64,000 bases of DNA from Arenibacter sp. ARW7G5Y1 (GCF_003201775.1 NZ_QJJZ01000008.1:1-64000); one strand, 5' to 3'; shown: positions 45,072 through 54,741, counted from the stretch's first letter. Notes: a model not told the origin generated them from the letters alone. Translations and numbers: made by a program.

Positions 45072-46637
45072 CTAGTCCAAATCCTTGATTACTTCCGTTA
45101 AGGCCTTATAAATGATGGGCCCCGTTTCCGGTCCCAAGGAATTCTCTTCCCCATAGGTGTCGCCTTCATCATTGTATAGGTACGGTTTTCCCGTGTCCCA
45201 TTCGCTTTTTGGTATTATATATCCAATTTCATCATTGGAAAGTCCTAAATAAAATTTGTACTTGTCGGAAATCAATTCCTGAAGTGGTGGAATTTCCAAG
45301 GGCTGTATGTTAAATTCGCGACCTTCGGGGGCCTCTATGCCACCATACACAATTTCGGGATATATTTCCCCGGGGATACTTAAAAATAGGGCAGGGCCTA
45401 TGCGAATGGCCCCTACTTCGGTCCTGGATTTAAAATATTCGGGCATTCCCATCTTGATCAGGCCAATACCACTGGCAATCTTAAAGGTAGTATTGTCCAA
45501 TGGTGCCAAGATAGTCTTTGCCCTTAAAGAAATATTCGAATTGGTCAAGGTATCACCCTTTTGTTTTAGGGCGGTCAAGGACATCAAGGCAATTTGATCT
45601 CCAAGCGCCTTGGTTTTTTCAAATGTAGGTTCAAAGTATTCCTCCCCAGTAAAGGGGTCGGGTATCCCCAAAGAGGGATGTGGTGCCATTAATCCGCCAA
45701 TAGCTCCCGAAAAATAAATGGCCACTCCGCCAAGTCCCTCAGTTACCAATTCCTCTCCGTTGTAAACACCTTTTTCCAGGCCTTCCCTAATATAGTGGGG
45801 AAAATCCGAACTGATCAATAAATTTTGAGACCATAGCGTTTCGGGATGGTTTGCCCAATTGATTAGGGTTCCCAGGGTGGTGTCGTTTTCGGCATCCAGA
45901 ACCTGCATTAAATGTATTCCAGTGGCCTTTACAATTGGTTTTCGGGTGTCTTTTATGAGTTTGCCATCTTCTCCGGACAGGTCTTCGGCAAAAACCAATT
46001 TTGCGGGACGAAGGTTGTTGGCAGCCTCAATTATAGCCGCAACGGTTTGGGATTTTACATATTCCATCATTTCTGGATTTACGCCGGAATTGAAGATGTT
46101 TTCGCCCCAGATGCCAACAAGGTCGTTGCTTTCGTGGGTATGGGTAGACGATAACAGGGTATAATCTATTCCCAGCTCGGCAGGTATTCGTTTTCTGATG
46201 TCGATTACATCCCCATGTAAAAAACCAATGGCATCCATAGAAATCATGGCTATCCTGGTATTGCCATCATCGATCACCATAACCCGGGACCAGACATCAT
46301 CATGCACTCCCTGGGCAGGTTTGGCGTTGCTCATTCCTGCAATCCAATACGCATCAAATTTCCCATTGTTATTGTTGTCGTTATAAGTATCGCCTTCATC
46401 CTTGCTGTATTTATTGTTTCCATTGGCATCGTTCCAAGTGTCTACAATAGTTGGGGTAATGGGCTTTTTGGAAAATCCGGCTGTTATGGGTTGCGGGGTT
46501 TTGTTCTCGATTTTAAGATCGATGGAATAGTCGGGATGACGGTCGCGCCAATTGTACATCACTACCGATGCCCCTACCAATAAGAGTATAAGGCTGCCTA
46601 TCCCAAATATTTTTAATCCCTTTTTTAAAGTTTTCAT
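45072..46637 (-). CDS. Neutral/alkaline ceramidase-like protein 1, membrane-anchored
   Basis: The 521-residue protein has an N-terminal membrane helix (residues 10-28) and a ceramidase-type catalytic fold with STHTHESND, a putative zinc site. Supporting segments are NWANHPETLW and the end motif GLSNDEIGYIIPKSEW. Near residue 65 is an insertion rich in Asp and Asn, DANGNNKYSKDEG and DNNNNGKFD, resembling EF-hand calcium loops. The GDxSPN segment around the nucleophile of characterised neutral ceramidases is replaced here by YFSGAIGGLMAPHP, so the substrate may not be ceramide. It is the last gene of an eight-gene leftward operon, 3 bp after its paralogue. Confidence 0.8.
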   Translation of the reverse strand: MKTLKKGLKIFGIGSLILLLVGASVVMYNWRDRHPDYSIDLKIENKTPQPITAGFSKKPITPTIVDTWNDANGNNKYSKDEGDTYNDNNNNGKFDAYWIAGMSNAKPAQGVHDDVWSRVMVIDDGNTRIAMISMDAIGFLHGDVIDIRKRIPAELGIDYTLLSSTHTHESNDLVGIWGENIFNSGVNPEMMEYVKSQTVAAIIEAANNLRPAKLVFAEDLSGEDGKLIKDTRKPIVKATGIHLMQVLDAENDTTLGTLINWANHPETLWSQNLLISSDFPHYIREGLEKGVYNGEELVTEGLGGVAIYFSGAIGGLMAPHPSLGIPDPFTGEEYFEPTFEKTKALGDQIALMSLTALKQKGDTLTNSNISLRAKTILAPLDNTTFKIASGIGLIKMGMPEYFKSRTEVGAIRIGPALFLSIPGEIYPEIVYGGIEAPEGREFNIQPLEIPPLQELISDKYKFYLGLSNDEIGYIIPKSEWDTGKPYLYNDEGDTYGEENSLGPETGPIIYKALTEVIKDLD

Positions 46638-46640
46638 TGT

Positions 46641-48041
46641 TTATAGTTTACTATGTGTTAATTCATTGGCCATTTTAAAATTGAGCTCCATTAAATAATC
46701 CCCCATGCTGGGGCCGTACCAACCCATTAATCGAGCTTCGTAAGTGTCAAAATAATAATACTTTTGTGGTACGATATATCCCAGATACTGGCCGTTAAAA
46801 CTGCTGAGAACGGAATTGTACCCTTGGAGTTCCAAGGCATTTTTTAAATCCAAACCGTATTCCCCGCTTAGTTCATATGGTAGGGCAAGCCAAATGAGGT
46901 TGTTCAATTTTAGACCTTGAACTTGGATAGGGTTTGTCTTTGGCATCAGTTTACTTCCAAGATAAGGGGAAAGGCGTAAGCGGTCCGATATGTAGAGAAA
47001 CTGCAACTTTGGGATTTCTATTTCAGAAGATATGGCGGTCAGATCCACATTAGGGAGATATTTCATTTTGTTCAAGGCAGATCGGGCCGAATCGGCAAGG
47101 GTTTCCCCAATGTATTTGGCTTTATCAAATTTCTCACCTAGTCCTTTGTTGGAATGACTTCCGACCGTTCCTGCGAAGAACATGGCCAGCTCAACCCCAT
47201 TTTCTTCCAAATGCCTTTGGAAATATCCGGGATAATCCCCTGTATACAGTTCGTTGTCTGTACCTATTACGGTTGCATGGGCGGAAAAAGCGCCAATAGT
47301 GGCCTTTCTACCATTTTCCTGCATAAAGGACAAAAGGTCTAGTTTATCATTAAGTCGCCCGGATTCCCCAATGATCCTATTGCGTACCAAATTGGGTACT
47401 TTAATATAGCCCGAAGAGAATTGGGCGGGTTGTTTGTCTGCCAAAGCCTGTAATATGAGGGCGGAAAATTTTTGACCAAGCCATTCCACTACCTCCGGTT
47501 GATATTCCCCACCAAAGCCTTTTCCCACATAACCGGGCATACAATTGCCAATGCTGGAATGGGTGTGGGTAGCCCCAAAATAAAGCTGTTTTCGGGCTAT
47601 TTTTCCCTTTAGGTTTTCGGTAACCTGGATAACAACGTCTTCCGGTATTGCCACTAGATCGGCATTGATCAAAACCACGGTTTCTTTATTTACTTCAACT
47701 GCGATTGCCTTGGCAAAAATGGAATCGTGAACTCCGGTTGCAATTTTACCGCTACCATAACCGGCCATTTTTATATTGTTGAATTCACCTTTGGTGGGGT
47801 CCGGAGTGCCACTTACAATTTTGGGGGTGATATTAGTCCTTGCAAATCCGGCAAGCAGCGGTCCTTTGGCCTCGGTTTTATTCTTGACGGCTTCCTCTAT
47901 ATTTTGAATGGTATTCCTGTAATACTCCGTTTCAAAATAGGGTGTGGTGTCAATGGTACTGGTAGCAAAAAAGAAAAGAACTACCAAGAGTACTATCAAT
48001 GCCCCAACAAATTTCAGCAAAACCTTTAACCATTTTCCCAT
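46641..48041 (-). CDS. Neutral/alkaline ceramidase-like protein 2, membrane-anchored
   Basis: The 466-residue protein has an N-terminal membrane anchor (residues 8-28), ARTNITPKIVSG, GATHTHSSIGNCMPGY with the zinc-type HTH, FSAHATVIG and the closing NGQYLGYIVPQKYYY. It belongs to the same family as the downstream gene but is clearly distinct. The expected GDxSPN nucleophile segment is FFAGTVGSHSNKGL here. It lies between the sialidase-fold gene (8 bp) and ceramidase-like protein 1 (3 bp), a tight operon position that suggests both act on the same extracytoplasmic glycoconjugate or lipid (inference). Confidence 0.8.
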   Translation of the reverse strand: MGKWLKVLLKFVGALIVLLVVLFFFATSTIDTTPYFETEYYRNTIQNIEEAVKNKTEAKGPLLAGFARTNITPKIVSGTPDPTKGEFNNIKMAGYGSGKIATGVHDSIFAKAIAVEVNKETVVLINADLVAIPEDVVIQVTENLKGKIARKQLYFGATHTHSSIGNCMPGYVGKGFGGEYQPEVVEWLGQKFSALILQALADKQPAQFSSGYIKVPNLVRNRIIGESGRLNDKLDLLSFMQENGRKATIGAFSAHATVIGTDNELYTGDYPGYFQRHLEENGVELAMFFAGTVGSHSNKGLGEKFDKAKYIGETLADSARSALNKMKYLPNVDLTAISSEIEIPKLQFLYISDRLRLSPYLGSKLMPKTNPIQVQGLKLNNLIWLALPYELSGEYGLDLKNALELQGYNSVLSSFNGQYLGYIVPQKYYYFDTYEARLMGWYGPSMGDYLMELNFKMANELTHSKL

Positions 48042-48049
48042 GATTGTTC

Positions 48050-49129
48050 TTAATTAAGTTTTTGTGGATCCAAGACGATATACTTCACTGTCTTTCTGTT
48101 CCAAGTATATACAATATGCACTTTCCCATCGGGAGCCTGTATCATGGTAGGATATGAATATTCTTCGCCCTCCTTATCCGTATTCTCCCTTAAAGGTTCC
48201 AAGTCCAGAACGCGTTTCCATTTGGTGCCGTCATTGGACAGGGCCAAACTCAAAGGTACCCTATCGCCCCAATTTTTTCCGGTGGGATTGTAAACCAATA
48301 ATTGTCGCCCATCTTTTAAACTTACCCCGTCTATTCCGGAATTTGGATTGGGCAAAGCCGTGGCTTTCATTTTGCTCCAGGTGCTTCCGTAGTCGGTAGA
48401 CCAATTCTCGGCAATGACCTCATTTTCGGTTCTGCTCAAAAGCTGTAATTTTCCGTTGCCATAATTTAAGACCACAGGTTGTATGGCGCCTAGTTCTTTG
48501 CCATCGTTCAAGGGCTGGGTTTTGGACCAAGTTTTTCCGTTATCCGAGCTAAGTTCCAAATGAACTTGCCAACCCGCCTCTTCATCTTCCGTGCTGGAAG
48601 GGGAGAGTATTTCACCACTTGCCAATTGTATGGGCTGGTTTTTAATGGGCCCCAGAATTCCCTCAGGAAGTTTTACCGGTTTGGACCACGTTTTACCATC
48701 ATCATTAGAGGTCATGTAGAGTCCCCACCATTCGGTAGGACTAGGCCCTACCTTATAGAATAAAAACAGTGGTTGGTCTTTGGGTTTAAACAATACCGGG
48801 TTCCAACAGGGATATCTACTACCATCTTCCTGTACGCCATTTATTACTTCTACTGGGATAGTCCAGGAACCATTGGTCTTTCGGGATACCCAAATACCAA
48901 CGTCGTCATTTTTTTCTTCGGTGCCACCAAACCAAGAGGCTATAACGGTACCATTGCTTACTTCTACTGTAGAAGCATGGCATTCCGGGGTAAGTGCATC
49001 ATCCAATTCATAAATAAATTCCTGTTCCACTATGGCAGGATGGTCCAATGGAACTACTTCCGGTAATTTTTCCATTTTTCCTTTACACGATACTACTAAC
49101 AAGGTACACAATAAAAATAAAAGTCTCAT
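48050..49129 (-). CDS. Sialidase-fold beta-propeller lipoprotein (BNR/Asp-box)
   Basis: The 359-residue protein has a lipoprotein signal with VVSC and at least three Asp-box repeats (SNDDGKTWS, SSDNGKTWS, STDYGSTWS), giving a six-bladed sialidase-like propeller. The FRIP-type motif near the N-terminus of GH33 sialidases is not visible; the corresponding place has LTPECHASTVEV and SWFGGTEEKNDD. It is thus a member of the sialidase superfamily whose sialic acid specificity is doubtful. It overlaps the GH92 gene by 4 bp, which implies translational coupling. Confidence 0.8.
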   Translation of the reverse strand: MRLLFLLCTLLVVSCKGKMEKLPEVVPLDHPAIVEQEFIYELDDALTPECHASTVEVSNGTVIASWFGGTEEKNDDVGIWVSRKTNGSWTIPVEVINGVQEDGSRYPCWNPVLFKPKDQPLFLFYKVGPSPTEWWGLYMTSNDDGKTWSKPVKLPEGILGPIKNQPIQLASGEILSPSSTEDEEAGWQVHLELSSDNGKTWSKTQPLNDGKELGAIQPVVLNYGNGKLQLLSRTENEVIAENWSTDYGSTWSKMKATALPNPNSGIDGVSLKDGRQLLVYNPTGKNWGDRVPLSLALSNDGTKWKRVLDLEPLRENTDKEGEEYSYPTMIQAPDGKVHIVYTWNRKTVKYIVLDPQKLN

Positions 49130-51492
49130 AAGGTAGATTTAGATGATTGTTTGTTAATTAAAAACTGTGGCTCTTTGGCCATAATGAAGGTCAGTTGGGC
49201 CCCTTCGGCTATTTCTTCGTGCTTAATCCAAGTGCGGTCCAAGGGACGCCCGTTCAGCAATATTTTTTTTACATAGATATTATTGGGATCATAGTTTTCC
49301 GTGTCTATGGTCATTTGGTTTTCTCCCATTTGTAGAATAGCGCTCTTAAATAATGGTGCGCCCAATTGATAAATGTCCGTTCCGGCAATAGGATAAAAAC
49401 CAAGGGAGCTAAAGATATACCAAGCGGACAAGGTTCCGGCATCATCATTGCCATCTATGCCCACATAGGAATTATCGTATTTATTATCCAAAATCCAACG
49501 CACCCATTTTTGGGTCAAGTCGGGCCTGTCAACGGCATTGAAAAGATAGGCGGCATGGATATCCGGTTCATTGCCATGCCAGTAATAGGAGCCTGGGGTC
49601 CAGGTAGCTTTTTTTGGATCGGCTTTGGCAAAAAAGTTGTTCAGTTCGCTCACAAAATAATCTCTATCCCTAAAAAGCGATACCAGGCCTTCCGGATCAT
49701 AGGGTACGGCCCATCGCCATTGCAATGCACTGCCTTCTGTATAATCCTTGGTATACTCATCATCCCAGTCCGTATAAGTAAGTTGCAAGGGCTTAAATTT
49801 TTCCACAAACCGCCCATCCTCATGTCTGGCTTGAAAATATTGGGTATCCGGATTCCATACATTTTTATAGAATTTGGAATGGCCTTCAAAAAGGGCCTGG
49901 TCTTCCATAAGTTGTAATTCTTTGGCCAAAAGACTAATGGAATGGTCGGCCCAGCCATATTCCAAGGTCTTGCTTACGGCTTCATCCCCAAATTCCGTAG
50001 GGCAATAGCCGTAGGCGATATATTTATCTATCTCCTCCCGGCCAGCAGCGGAACTGTCCTTGGGAATGGGCTCCAGGGCCACTTGTCTCATTTTTTTATA
50101 CGCAAGCTGCACATCAAAATTGCGTATACCCTTTAAGTAAGATTCCGCAATGACCATATCCGCTGGGGAGCCCAGCATGGAGTTGCTATATCCATACCCA
50201 GAGGGCCAGCGTGGAAGGCTGCCCCCTTGTTTGGACATTTCCACTAAAGAGACCAACATATCTCTTTGTTCATCCTTTGCTATGAGATTGAATAATGGGT
50301 GGACGGTGCGGAAAGTGTCCCATAAGGATAGATCCGTGTAGTAGTTGTAATCGGTAGTTTGGTGTATTTTTTTGTCAAATCCCTTGAATTCCCCGTTTAC
50401 ATCGTTAAAGATGGTAGGCATTTGAAAACTGCGATATAAAGCACTGTAGAAGACTTTCCTTTCTTCCAGGGAGCCACCTTCAATCTTGATTAAGGCCAGT
50501 TTTTTTTCCCATTTGTCCTTGGCTATTTGCAGTATGGCCGCAAAACTAAGATGGCCTGCTTCTGTCTCTAGGTTTAAACGCGCATTTTCAATACTAACAT
50601 GGGAAATGCCAATTTTGGCATTAATGTGTTTCCGGGTAAATCCGAGATAAATTTTTAGACTGTCACTTTTCTTGCTCAGGCTATTTTGATCCAATGTTTG
50701 ACCGTCCCAAATGCCATATTCGGAAAATGGTTGATCAAATTTAGCCACAAAGTACACCTTTATACCATCAAACCTACTTGCAAAGCTGCCAAATGTCCTA
50801 ACGGATCCTTCAATTTCATTGTTCTCCGGACGTATGTTTACAAATCCTTCCTTTGCCCGATGGTTTCCTGTAGTATTGGTAATATGGATAAGTAAATTTT
50901 TGTCGCCTTCTTTTGAAAATGTATATTGGTGATGCCCACTGCGTTCAGTGGCCGTAAGTTCGGCAACAATACCCTCTTTTTTTAGTGCTACGCGGTAATA
51001 GCCAGGAAAGGCTATTTCATCATTATGGGAAAATTTATGGGCATAATCCAATTGGAAATCAATTTTATTATGTGGTGTGGTGGTTGGTGTAAATAGAAAA
51101 TGACCTCCATCGGTAGCACCGGTCCCGGCCAAACGGGTATGGCTAAAGCCAAGTATTTTGTTGTCGCCATAGTAATACCCTGAGGTGCTAAAGTCTTTGG
51201 TGTTGTTGTATAAAGACATGGTTTCTGGACTTAGGCGCACCATCCCGAAGGGGACTGTGGCACCGGGAAAGTTAAATCCACATACCCAATAGGGAAAACC
51301 TCCTGTACCTATAAAGGTATTTACATATGTACCTAATGGCCCTGGAATTAGTTTCTCCGTATGGTTCTTTGGAGTTGCCTTTACAATGCTTTGGTATTTA
51401 TACCCAGCAATTAGAATAGCAATAAGCACTAGGCATATGGCCATTCCAATGGCAATGGCAGTGATTTTCGCTATTTTTTTCAGCAACTTCAT
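49126..51492 (-). CDS. GH92 alpha-mannosidase, membrane-anchored
   Basis: The 788-residue protein has an N-terminal hydrophobic anchor (about residues 10-31), then YVNTFIGTGGFPYWVCGFNFPGATVPFGMV, the typical GH92 opening. In the catalytic domain GNEPDIHAAYLFN and GNDDAGTLSAWYIFSSLGFYP hold the calcium and acid/base residues. GH92 enzymes are calcium-dependent exo-alpha-mannosidases that trim N-glycans or mannans, mostly at alpha-1,2 links; linkage cannot be read from sequence alone. Location is periplasmic or outer-membrane. It is in the middle of the leftward operon between an esterase-like gene and the sialidase-fold gene. Confidence 0.93.
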   Translation of the reverse strand: MKLLKKIAKITAIAIGMAICLVLIAILIAGYKYQSIVKATPKNHTEKLIPGPLGTYVNTFIGTGGFPYWVCGFNFPGATVPFGMVRLSPETMSLYNNTKDFSTSGYYYGDNKILGFSHTRLAGTGATDGGHFLFTPTTTPHNKIDFQLDYAHKFSHNDEIAFPGYYRVALKKEGIVAELTATERSGHHQYTFSKEGDKNLLIHITNTTGNHRAKEGFVNIRPENNEIEGSVRTFGSFASRFDGIKVYFVAKFDQPFSEYGIWDGQTLDQNSLSKKSDSLKIYLGFTRKHINAKIGISHVSIENARLNLETEAGHLSFAAILQIAKDKWEKKLALIKIEGGSLEERKVFYSALYRSFQMPTIFNDVNGEFKGFDKKIHQTTDYNYYTDLSLWDTFRTVHPLFNLIAKDEQRDMLVSLVEMSKQGGSLPRWPSGYGYSNSMLGSPADMVIAESYLKGIRNFDVQLAYKKMRQVALEPIPKDSSAAGREEIDKYIAYGYCPTEFGDEAVSKTLEYGWADHSISLLAKELQLMEDQALFEGHSKFYKNVWNPDTQYFQARHEDGRFVEKFKPLQLTYTDWDDEYTKDYTEGSALQWRWAVPYDPEGLVSLFRDRDYFVSELNNFFAKADPKKATWTPGSYYWHGNEPDIHAAYLFNAVDRPDLTQKWVRWILDNKYDNSYVGIDGNDDAGTLSAWYIFSSLGFYPIAGTDIYQLGAPLFKSAILQMGENQMTIDTENYDPNNIYVKKILLNGRPLDRTWIKHEEIAEGAQLTFIMAKEPQFLINKQSSKSTL

Positions 51493-51508
51493 TGGGTCTC
51501 GTGTAATC

Positions 51509-52465
51509 TTAGTTTAAAGGGATGTACTTTTCAAAAAACCTATCCATGTGATACTGGCAATAGGCATTTACTTTTACGGAGGCGTCCATGGTATGTGGCC
51601 ACCCTTTTAGTTTGTGGTAATATGATATGGCACCGGCCTTTTGAAGGGTGGCATGTAATATGTCCGATTGTTCATAGGGTACCAATTCGTCCAAGGTACC
51701 TTGGAATGTTATGGTTGGGGGTACATTCTTTGAAATTAAAAATAAGGGAGAGGCCATTTTATACAATTCAGGGGCCTCTTCGTAGGATTTGCCTATTAAA
51801 TATTGTACCGAGGATGCCTTTATGGCTGTTTCATCGGTAAGGTTGGATGGGCCATAAAAATTAACGACAGCTTGTACTGAGGCGGATATCCCGTTATTAT
51901 CTACATCTTCCTTTGTATTGGAATAGGCGTTCAGTAAGGCCAGGTGGCCACCAGCGGAACCACCGACCATGGCTACTTTGTTTGGGTTTATATGGTATTT
52001 GTCGGCATTTGATTTTAACCACCTTACCGCATCTTCCACATCATGGAGTTGGGCAGGATATTTGGCAACATCGGTTAATCTATATTGTACGGTAGCTGTA
52101 ATATAACCTTTCTTTGCGTAGCTAATCAAATACGCCAAATAATCGTGTTTGTCACCTTTTTTCCATGCGCCGCCATGAATAAAAATAATTAGTGGAGCGT
52201 CTTTTTTGATCGTTTTGGTATGGTAAATATCCAATTTGAGTTGAATGGAGTCTATGGTCTTATAGACAACATCTTTGTATTCCTCTATATCTTCTGGAAC
52301 AGGGAAGTCGGTTTCTATTATTTTTAAGGCCCCTGTGGCATAGGCAATTTTCAGGCTTGTATTGCTGGAGTAACCTTTTGGAGGTATGGATACATCGTAT
52401 TGTTTGGCCTTGCAGCCCAATAGTAAGGCAAGTGTAAATATGGATAAGAAAATATTTTTAATCAT
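51509..52465 (-). CDS. Alpha/beta hydrolase lipoprotein (BD-FAE/acetyl-esterase-like), copy B
   Basis: The protein (318 residues from the ATG at 52465) has a lipoprotein signal ending LLLGC and an esterase-lipase fold of the hormone-sensitive-lipase-like type: IFIHGGAWKKGDK (oxyanion HGG), AMVGGSAGGHLAL (nucleophile GGSAG), FQGTLDELVPYEQS (Asp) and GWPHTMD (His). The ATG overlaps the TGA stop of the neighbouring paralogue in the ATGA form, so the longer frame upstream is rejected. Deacetylation of sugars is the usual role of such enzymes in glycan loci, inferred here from context. Confidence 0.83.
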   Translation of the reverse strand: MIKNIFLSIFTLALLLGCKAKQYDVSIPPKGYSSNTSLKIAYATGALKIIETDFPVPEDIEEYKDVVYKTIDSIQLKLDIYHTKTIKKDAPLIIFIHGGAWKKGDKHDYLAYLISYAKKGYITATVQYRLTDVAKYPAQLHDVEDAVRWLKSNADKYHINPNKVAMVGGSAGGHLALLNAYSNTKEDVDNNGISASVQAVVNFYGPSNLTDETAIKASSVQYLIGKSYEEAPELYKMASPLFLISKNVPPTITFQGTLDELVPYEQSDILHATLQKAGAISYYHKLKGWPHTMDASVKVNAYCQYHMDRFFEKYIPLN

Positions 52466-53415
52466 AATTTTAAATGTTTTTCCAAGAATATATCTGTATG
52501 ATATTGAATATATGAGAATACCTTTGCTGAAAGGTCCATGGCATGTGGCCAACCTTTTAACTCGTGATAGTAACTGGGCACCCCATATGCATTTAGGGTT
52601 TCATGGAGTTTTTTGGATTGGCCATAGGGTACCAGTTCATCCAAAGTGCCGTGAAAGGAAATGGTAGGAGGGGAGTTTTTGTTTACATATGTTATAGGTG
52701 AAGCATTTCTGTACATTTCCGGGGCTTCTTCATAAGTTTTTCCAAATAATCGATGTACCCGTTTTTCTTTTTTTGCAACCTCGGTCGTTAAATCCGAAGG
52801 ACCGTAAATATTTATTACGGCCTGGACCTTGGTGGCTATACCATTGCTGTCCTGTGCATTGGAAGAATGGGTGTAGGCGTATTGCATGGCCAAATGTGCC
52901 CCTGCAGAACCGCCCGCAATGGCTACCTTCTGTATATTGATGTTATAATCCTTTGCATGCGATTTCAACCAACTTACGGCATCCCTTACATCCAAGAGCT
53001 GTGCAGGGTACTTTGCCACACCACTTAATCTGTATTGTAGGGAGGCTGTAACATATCCCTTCTGGGCATAACTGATTAAATAATGTAAAACATTGCTTTT
53101 CTTTCCTTTCTCCCAAGCACCACCATGTATGAAAATAATAAGGGGGGCTTCTTTTTTTAAAGCCTTAAGATGATATATATCCAGTTTTAATGATGTGTTG
53201 TTAATGGTCTTATAAACAAGGTCCTTGTGTTCCATGATGCTTTCCGGTACTTCCACCTTGGTAAGGGTAGGCTCAATGGCCCCTAGTGTATAGGCTACTT
53301 TAAGACTGATGTTGTTTGCAAAACCTTTGGGCGGCAGGGAAGGGTCGTAATCATCCGGCTTGCAACCAATAAGCAATAGGGTCATCCATAAAACCAATAC
53401 TATTCTCATGACCAT
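52462..53415 (-). CDS. Alpha/beta hydrolase lipoprotein (BD-FAE/acetyl-esterase-like), copy A
   Basis: This 317-residue paralogue of the next gene has a lipobox LLIGC and shares the order of motifs: IFIHGGAWEKGKK, AIAGGSAGAHLAM, FHGTLDELVPYGQS and GWPHAMD. The sequences align end to end, so the two arose by tandem duplication, and differences in the segment after the nucleophile could separate their substrates. The 5' end overlaps the small membrane protein gene by 10 bp. A second in-frame ATG two codons inside (MRIVLV) is also possible as start. Confidence 0.83.
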   Translation of the reverse strand: MVMRIVLVLWMTLLLIGCKPDDYDPSLPPKGFANNISLKVAYTLGAIEPTLTKVEVPESIMEHKDLVYKTINNTSLKLDIYHLKALKKEAPLIIFIHGGAWEKGKKSNVLHYLISYAQKGYVTASLQYRLSGVAKYPAQLLDVRDAVSWLKSHAKDYNINIQKVAIAGGSAGAHLAMQYAYTHSSNAQDSNGIATKVQAVINIYGPSDLTTEVAKKEKRVHRLFGKTYEEAPEMYRNASPITYVNKNSPPTISFHGTLDELVPYGQSKKLHETLNAYGVPSYYHELKGWPHAMDLSAKVFSYIQYHTDIFLEKHLKL

Positions 53416-53834
53416 AATTTATTATACCTAAAGTTCGGATTTTTTGCTTTGCCATAAACCCCATTAAGCTGTATTGTTTTGTTGACCAAGGGTGTGTTCA
53501 AAAATTTGAGACCAAAAATAAAGCTTTGGGTGTTGGATAAAATGAACATACTGCTTTTTGGCGTAACCCGATCAATATTGGCCCCAATAACCTTGGGTAG
53601 TACGGCTCCATTTACCATGTTTGGACTCAATGTTCCCATAGGGACCCTTTTGTTTTTTATAAGAAAACGGAATGCTTGCGAAGGAACAAGGGAACACATT
53701 ACTAGAGCAAAAACAAAGCCCATACGTAAGCTGAACATAAAATCCGGGATTAAGGAGCCTATAAAATTGGTAGGGAAGGGAATGAGAAAAAAGACGAATA
53801 AAACAAGGGCAACAATAAATTGATTTTTTCCCAT
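53406..53834 (-). CDS. Hypothetical small membrane protein in glycan operon
   Basis: I do not recognise this 142-residue protein. It has two hydrophobic segments, FIVALVLFVFFLIPF at 6-20 and MGFVFALVMCSLVPS at 38-52. A basic loop (KNKRVP), then a polar C-terminal half rich in Asn, Lys and Ser follows. The gene overlaps the next gene by 10 bp and follows the transporter by 16 bp, which argues that it is really expressed as part of the operon. A role with the BASS transporter is possible but unsupported. Confidence 0.6.
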   Translation of the reverse strand: MGKNQFIVALVLFVFFLIPFPTNFIGSLIPDFMFSLRMGFVFALVMCSLVPSQAFRFLIKNKRVPMGTLSPNMVNGAVLPKVIGANIDRVTPKSSMFILSNTQSFIFGLKFLNTPLVNKTIQLNGVYGKAKNPNFRYNKLWS

Positions 53835-53850
53835 CTTATGTTTGTCAGGA

Positions 53851-54741
53851 TTAATTGGCAGAATCTTTTTCCAGGTTTAATTCATCTTTCACCCCTAGTG
53901 GTTTTCTAATAAAAATAATTACAGTGGCCGTAATAAACATTAATAGGCCGTAAATGGCAGGCACAATAGAGTATTCGGCATTGTTCAAGGCTATGGTTGC
54001 CAAAGTTATTGCCAAGGTTCCATTTTGGATTCCGGTTTCAATGGATATGCTTATGGCCTGTGGTCTGGTTAGTTTAAAAAGTACTGCCATTAAGAACCCT
54101 ATGGTCATAGTACTTACATTTAGTAGTATGGCCGGTAGCCCTGCTTCGTTTAAATAGCTCATAAAAACATCCTTGACGCTAATGGTCACCCCAATGATTA
54201 CCAAAACAAATATGATGGCAGAAGCTATTTTTACGGGCTTCTCCATCTTGTTGGCAAAGGCTTCAAATTTATTTTTTATGAGCATGCCAATTCCGACCGG
54301 TATAATTACAATGACCATCAATTGTTTTATCATGGTTATGGCATCGACCGAAATGGCCATACTCTCATTGGAAAATTCCTCCAGCGCAAATTGCACAATG
54401 AAAGGAATGGTCAAAATGGAAATTATACTGGATACGGCCGTTAGGGAAACGGATAGGGCCAAATCGCCTTTGGCCAAATATGAGAGCATGTTGGATGTTG
54501 GTCCCCCAGGACAGGCCGCCAATAGCATAATGCCTATGGCAGTAGTAGGGGACAAGTTTAGGGAAATGGCAATGATATATCCTATTATTGGTAACAACAA
54601 CATCTGACAGATAAGCCCAATGATCATAGCCTTGGGATAGGTAACCACCCGCTTAAAATCGGAAAGGGTCAATGATAGGCCCATCCCGAACATAATAATA
54701 ATCAAGGAAATGGCAAGGATAATTCCAGAGGTAGAATTCAT
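53851..54741 (-). CDS. BASS-family sodium symporter (bile acid:sodium symporter-like)
   Basis: The 296-residue membrane protein has nine or so helices and the SBF-family signature AIGIMLLAACPGGPTSNMLSYLAKGDLALSVSLTAVSS near residues 72-110, plus a second ETGIQNGTLAITLA in helix 9. Members import organic anions with sodium, including bile acids, pantoate and some keto acids. Being the first gene of the operon that carries GH92 and ceramidase-like genes, it may take up a carboxylated product released by those enzymes (inference). The upstream region holds a perfect inverted repeat. Confidence 0.88.
   Translation of the reverse strand: MNSTSGIILAISLIIIMFGMGLSLTLSDFKRVVTYPKAMIIGLICQMLLLPIIGYIIAISLNLSPTTAIGIMLLAACPGGPTSNMLSYLAKGDLALSVSLTAVSSIISILTIPFIVQFALEEFSNESMAISVDAITMIKQLMVIVIIPVGIGMLIKNKFEAFANKMEKPVKIASAIIFVLVIIGVTISVKDVFMSYLNEAGLPAILLNVSTMTIGFLMAVLFKLTRPQAISISIETGIQNGTLAITLATIALNNAEYSIVPAIYGLLMFITATVIIFIRKPLGVKDELNLEKDSAN

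Noticed and set aside
53479-53823. 114-codon plus-strand frame opposite the small membrane protein gene
   Set aside because: The minus-strand frame overlaps and is tightly spaced with its operon neighbours, while this one has no neighbour or motif to support it.
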